Shown here piece by piece: positions 59,927-64,000 of a DNA stretch of 64,000 nt. The DNA comes from Laguncularia racemosa (taxonomy: Eukaryota; Streptophyta; Magnoliopsida; Myrtales; Combretaceae). Location of the stretch: positions 2,914,001-2,978,000 of the forward strand of contig JBBMOL010000065.1 in NCBI GenBank assembly GCA_037954665.1. The letters are read 5' to 3'. The notes under the pieces are model-generated. The model had not been told where the DNA came from, made no database searches, and worked only from the letters and a program-made list of their open reading frames with translations. Both the position numbers and the translations under genes were made by a program. Within the stretch, counting starts at the first letter, position 1, and every line of letters begins with the position of its first letter.

Positions 59927-60357
59927 AATTTTTTTTACCTATCTTTGATGGAAACGACCCTACTTCTTGTCTAGCAAATATTGAGCAATATTTTGATATT
60001 AACAAAGTAAAGAGCAGCAGAAGAACAGGAACAATTGCTTTGTGTATGCAAGGAAAAGCAATTCTTTGGCTTAATTCAGTGCCACATCGGCATCCACATA
60101 GCGATTGGAATACTTGTGTTAGCAAATTTTTATTTCATTTTAACATGAAAACACCATCCAATCCATATGCAAGTTTGTCTAGATTATGGTAAATGGGCTC
60201 AGCTGATAACTACATTGATGATTTTAATGCTTTGTCATCTCAAGTTTCTTTGAGTTCTGAAAGACAAATGCTTGGTTATTTCATTGGTGGGTTATGAGAT
60301 GATCTCGACACTCAATTAACCATTTTAATTCCTCATACTTTGGAAAAAGCCATGGAG
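59927..60357 (+). pseudogene. gypsy gag (retrotransposon capsid domain) relic
   Basis: Reading gives 'FLPIFDGNDPTSCLANIEQY' and 'GTIALCMQGKAILWLNSV', then 'GSADNYIDDFNALSSQVSL' and 'MLGYFIGGL', the order of the plant gypsy Retrotrans_gag domain. Two in-frame stops interrupt it: a TAA at 60190-60192 where relatives have Gln, and a TGA near 60297 where they have Arg. The LINE insertion truncates it. The N-terminal part (59318-59866) reads as an ORF but in an unlikely, low-similarity frame. Confidence 0.8.
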
Positions 60358-60522
60358 TTTTTTTTTTTTTTTGGACAATTAATAATTTTATTAAATTGAA
60401 GAAGTACAATGCACAAATGAGATTAAGTTATAAAGAGCACATAATCGATGATCGTGTTTACATATTAAGCCTAGGCACTAAACTAATGCAAAGCGTTAGG
60501 ATTACAATGGCCTAACATAGGA

Positions 60523-61469
60523 TCATATTTGGTGTGCTAACATGCTAATCCCTGGAAGGTCATTCCCTAACCGCAATTGATTCCGGATGCGCCATATGCA
60601 GTAGACTGCTGCTGCTAGTGTTGCTCGCCATCTCTGATGGGTCAGTGAGTTCTCCAATGCCATCATAAATCTAGTAACACTATCCCAGCTATTAGATAGA
60701 ACTGGGCAGTGCATGTAGTCATAGACTATACTCCAAACTTGCAATGTGTAGTTACACTGGAAGAATAGGTGGGAATGGTCCTGATGTTGATTACATAGAA
60801 AGCAAGTAGTAGATTACACTAGTCCCCAATGGAGCACCCTATCAAGGGTAGAGAGCTTCCTTAACCAGGCCAACCATAGTATAAAGGCGTGTCTAAGTAG
60901 GGAGAATTTATTCCATACTACTCTCTACCAAGGTATAATAGGTCCTGAGGGGTTAAGGAAACCATAACTACTCTTGATGGTATCCTCTCCAGATCCTGAG
61001 TGTTTCCAACGAAAACGGTCCGACCCTATACCATTCGGTCTGAGAGAGGGGGGAATGCTGATACTATTTCACAATGGGCCCTCAGGGTTACACCATTCAT
61101 TTCCATTCATAATGGAGCATAGTCTTGTAGTATTTGGAAAGCCCGTGCTGCTCATGGCCCATGCACTAAACAAGGTATCCAAAAGTCTACCCATAGAGAG
61201 ATTTCAAGGCCATTATTTGGTTCCCAATAGAAACAAGATCTAACCAATCCTCTCAGCTTAAGTAATTTCTTCCATGTCCATGAGCAGATGGCTGGTGCTT
61301 TGGATGACAAAAAATTCTTGCCCTTGAGTAGAGTGAAATGAACCCATTCCGGCCATAAACTCTTCGCACCTTCCTTGCATAGTCTCCATATGTGTTTGAT
61401 TTGGATGGCTTTGTTCCATAGATGAATATCTAATAACCCTAGGCCACCATTTCCCTTTGGTTGACACAC
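60523..61469 (-). pseudogene. LINE ORF2 C-terminal part (zf-RVT region)
   Basis: The minus strand gives 'KGNGGLGLLDIHLWNKA' (61469 downward) and 'LWVDFWIP', then, beyond stops, 'CFLCNQHQDHSHLFFQC' (zf-RVT cysteine/histidine cluster) and 'AAAVYCIWRIRNQLRL'. This is the standard tail of plant LINE ORF2 proteins. The frame is lost more than once between 61150 and 60750. Confidence 0.82.
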
Positions 61470-61820
61470 TTCAACCTATTTGACCTTAGCTTTGGTAAAT
61501 ATGTGTGGGTTGCCACTCCAGAGGAAATTCCTTAGTAGTTGTTCTATCTTTAAGACAACCAACTTGGGAATGATGAAAATGGAACACCAGTAGACATGCA
61601 TGGAGAAAAGGACAGACCTGGTTAATTGGAGCCTACCCGCATAAGACAAATATTTTGCTGTCCACGAGTTGAATCAAGACAGGATGCGTTCCACTAGCAC
61701 CTCACAATCCTATTTTTTGAGTTTTGAAGATATGAGGGAAACCCCTAGGTATCGTGCAGATAGTTGACCTTCGTGGAACTAGGTGCACTAGAGAATAGCC
61801 TCCTTAGTACTTGCTGGAAC

Positions 61821-62964
61821 CTAGGAAAAGAAAATGCTGCTCTTATGGTTGTTTATTGCCAAACCCGAGATGACCTGAAAATCCTGTAAGGTTTGTTGTA
61901 CCAAGGATATAGATTCCTTTTTGCCTCTGGCAAAAATAAGGAGGTCATCTACAAAACAGAGGTGGGTCAGGCGTTCATTCTGGCATCTCCAATGAAGTGA
62001 GAAACTCGATTTCCAGACTAATTGTCTCAATCGCATGGAGAGGATTTCCATACAAAGGACGAATAGGTAAGGTGAGATAAGGTTCCCTTGCCTTAAGCCC
62101 CTTTTGCTTGCGAAAAACCTCACCAGTTCCCCATTGATGTTGATGGAGTATTTCGGCGTGGATATACACTGGCTAATGAGACGGCAGAAATGGGGAGGAA
62201 ATTGCATAGCCATAAGAACCCCTAGAACAAAATCCCATCTAACTGTGTCATAGGCTTTTTGGAGGTCCACCTTCATCATACAGCGAGGAGCTCCTACTTT
62301 GGAATGGTAGTTTGCCATGAGCTCTTGGGCCAAGAAAATATTATCGGTTATCCTCCTACCTGGGACGAATGCCGCCTCTTCTCGCCTAACAAGAGTAGAC
62401 AACACCGATTTTATCCTTGCTGCAAGTACCTTGGATATCGCCTTATAAATGACATTACAACAGGTTATTGGCCTGAAATCCCCCAGTCTAGTAGGGTTGG
62501 CCACTTTGGGTATTAGAGTAATGGTAGTGTTGTTGATCTCTTTTAGTAGGTGCCTTGATGTCATGAATTCTCTAGTGGCGATGATCATGTCCTCACCTAT
62601 AATGTCCCAGGCCTTCTTAAAGAAGAGAGCAGAGAGCAGAGAATCCATCTAGGCCAGGGGCCTTTCCATTCGCTTGCAATGTGAAGCCCCGTTTTATCTC
62701 CTCATCTGAAAAATCAACATCAAGGGTGAGTCGTTGTTGGTCATTCAGAGTCCATGGTGTAAAGCTCTCCACATCAACAGGAGTGGTAGGAGGTGTAGGT
62801 GAATCATATAAGCGTTGGAAGTAAAAAAGTATCTCTAGCCCGACCTCCCTCTCCTTGGCCACCTCGTTGCCATCCTCCCTAATCAATCTGTGTATGGAGC
62901 TACGGTTATGAAGACTTTTCATGGCTTTGTGGAAATAGGTCGTATTCTTGTCCCCCAACTCCAA
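61821..62964 (-). pseudogene. LINE ORF2 reverse transcriptase
   Basis: From 62964 ('LGDKNTTYFHKAMKSLHN', 'DEEIKRGFTL', 'GKAPGLDGFSAL') the frame breaks near 62630 and resumes to 61821 ('TTITLIPKVANPTRLGDFRP', 'DLQKAYDTVRWDF', 'GLRQGNLISPYLF', 'CFVDDLLIFA'). These are the fingers and palm motifs of non-LTR RT; the catalytic pair is in FVDD, with Val where most plant LINEs have Ala. The break is explained by a 7-bp tandem duplication (TCTCTGC twice on the minus strand). Confidence 0.9.
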
Positions 62965-62986
62965 CCATTTTGTTATAGATTTCTAT

Positions 62987-63922
62987 TTAAAGAAACTCTC
63001 CTCCGCCCCCCCTTAAAGTATAATACTCCTTATAGGCTATACGCTCCTCCTCCAACCTAGTCGTGTCCCCAGCCACATGTATGGTAGCTTGCAATTGAAC
63101 CAACCGTTGCTTTGCATTTTGTACTCTTTGCGATATGTTAGAGAATTCAGCTTTGTTTAGGCATTTGAGACCCTCCTTAACAAGCCTTAGTTTCTCCACT
63201 ACCCGGAACATGTGAGAGCCTTGGATGTCCCTCCTCCATATTTTGCTAACTGAGTCTTTGAAACCTTCATGGTCTGCCCAATAATTGAAAATTTTGAATG
63301 GGCTCCTTCTGGCCCTCAATCCATACTCCATACGGACCACAACTAATGAGCGATCAGATAGGATAGGTGAGAGGAATTGGGCATGAGCATTCGGGTGTAG
63401 ATTCATCCAAGGGAGGTTGACCATGGCCCGATCAAGTTTCCTAAGGATAGGCGCTTGATGTTGTCTATTAGACCATGTAAAGAAATCCCCAGTATGTCTT
63501 AGGTCTTCCACCTCCACTTTGGCTAGACATCTTTGGAAATCCAACATTGCCTCCGTTACAAAAGCTCTACCTCCGTCTTTCTCTATGACCAGTCGAGTCG
63601 TGTTAAAATCACCCATAACCAACCACAGTCTTCCGCCTGTAGTTTGGACTAGTGCCTCAAGGTTCAACCACAATTCCTTGCGTTCTTGATCACTATTAGA
63701 TCCATAAACAAAAGTGACTACCATATCACTATTTGCTCTCAAGTTCGTCACGGTGCAATGTAGAAATTGCATGTGTTCTTTTTCCACACGGATATCCCAC
63801 TCCCTTGGTTGCCAAGCAATCCAAATACGCTTCCGTGCCATGGTGTTAATCCATACTTTCCAATGCTGACCCAACATATTCTTGATGGAATCCTCATTTG
63901 CAGCATTCACTTTTGTCTCCAA
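62987..63922 (-). pseudogene. LINE ORF2 AP-type endonuclease
   Basis: About 311 codons are open on the minus strand. Motifs: 'METKV' at the start (catalytic Glu), 'LVMGDFNTTR', 'DLRHTGDFFTWSNRQ', 'RKLDRAMVN' and 'LSDRSLVVV' (the family has S-D-H-S, so the catalytic His appears as Arg). The frame ends in a G-run (GGGGGGCGGAGG) that causes a shift, followed by a TAG before the linker to RT. Confidence 0.88.
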
Positions 63923-64000
63923 TTAACCAATCAAGCTAATGCTATGCATAGTACACAACTTCCTAACCTCCGAAACCTTAATGGGGTCATTTAAGCCCCT

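Larger units (their letters stand above)
58736..60357 (+). mobile_element. Ty3/gypsy-type LTR retrotransposon, 5' part, cut by a LINE
   Basis: An LTR-like unit (about 58736-59050) with TATA box and AATAAA signal is followed by a primer-binding-site-like ATTGGTGCCATCTGTGG, an untranslated leader and then gag. At 60358 the sequence breaks into the poly(A) end of a LINE inserted in opposite orientation. The rest of the element would resume beyond the right edge of the window. Confidence 0.72.
60358..64000 (-). mobile_element. LINE (plant L1-type) retrotransposon, 3' 3.6 kb
   Basis: A T-run at 60358-60374 is the poly(A) tail of a minus-strand LINE. Going up in coordinate one meets, in ORF2 reverse order, the C-terminal zinc-binding RT region, reverse transcriptase and AP-type endonuclease; ORF1 and the 5' end lie outside the window. 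Several frameshifts and stops show it is inactive. It inserted into the gag of the gypsy element, so it is the younger of the two. Confidence 0.9.

Noticed and set aside
1..64000. CRISPR arrays, bacterial operons, riboswitches, rRNA
   Set aside because: No regularly spaced repeats or rRNA sequence seen; the window is plant nuclear DNA.

Overview
The window is nuclear DNA from a flowering plant, most likely a eudicot. The base composition is very AT-rich, there are AT-rich GT-AG introns, and the gene families are plant-specific (class I TCP factor, CYP98A-type P450, 2-oxoglutarate dioxygenase, BOI-type RING ligase). Plant Ty1/copia, Ty3/gypsy, LINE, hAT, Mutator and PIF/Harbinger elements are also present. 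I cannot name the species. Genes are sparse: two intact host genes can be supported in 64 kb, plus a terminal exon of a third and one dead P450 copy. Most of the rest is mobile DNA at different stages of decay.

Layout. 55-930 is the tail of a decayed hAT transposase entering from the left edge. 3.9-8.7 kb holds an old direct repeat, split by a younger copia element (4340-8166, minus strand) that has both LTRs, PBS, PPT and a 5-bp target duplication but lost most of gag and protease. 16.3-17.6 kb is an intronless class I TCP transcription factor (minus strand), isolated in a long gene-poor stretch. 23956-24368 is a foldback Mutator-type MITE with a 9-bp target duplication. 28.8-32.8 kb is a very old copia element on the minus strand, with a fragment of a gypsy-type element inside it. 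33.2 kb is a SINE-like unit. 43.0-43.7 kb holds another protease-region relic. 47.0-48.0 kb is a CYP98A pseudogene (plus strand).

The most interesting block is 48.2-56.5 kb. A complete 6,089-bp PIF/Harbinger transposon (48197-54285) is bounded by TAA target duplications. It carries a three-exon transposase that reads through as an uninterrupted 398-residue protein with its DDE residues. It also carries a Myb/SANT-like partner ORF with one apparent frameshift, clusters of ACTGGAC subterminal motifs and, antisense between them, a captured fragment of a BOI-type RING E3 ubiquitin ligase gene. The transposon sits 9 bp past the stop codon of an intact three-exon 2-oxoglutarate/Fe(II) dioxygenase (54297-56544, minus strand), so it has replaced that gene's 3' UTR and poly(A) context.

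57.2-58.1 kb holds a G-quadruplex-prone C-tract and a short terminal exon coding a poly-acidic tail (minus strand). From 58.7 kb a gypsy-type LTR element starts (LTR, PBS-like site, decayed gag). It is cut at 60358 by the poly(A) end of a LINE on the minus strand, which runs off the right edge with reverse transcriptase and endonuclease domains broken by frameshifts.
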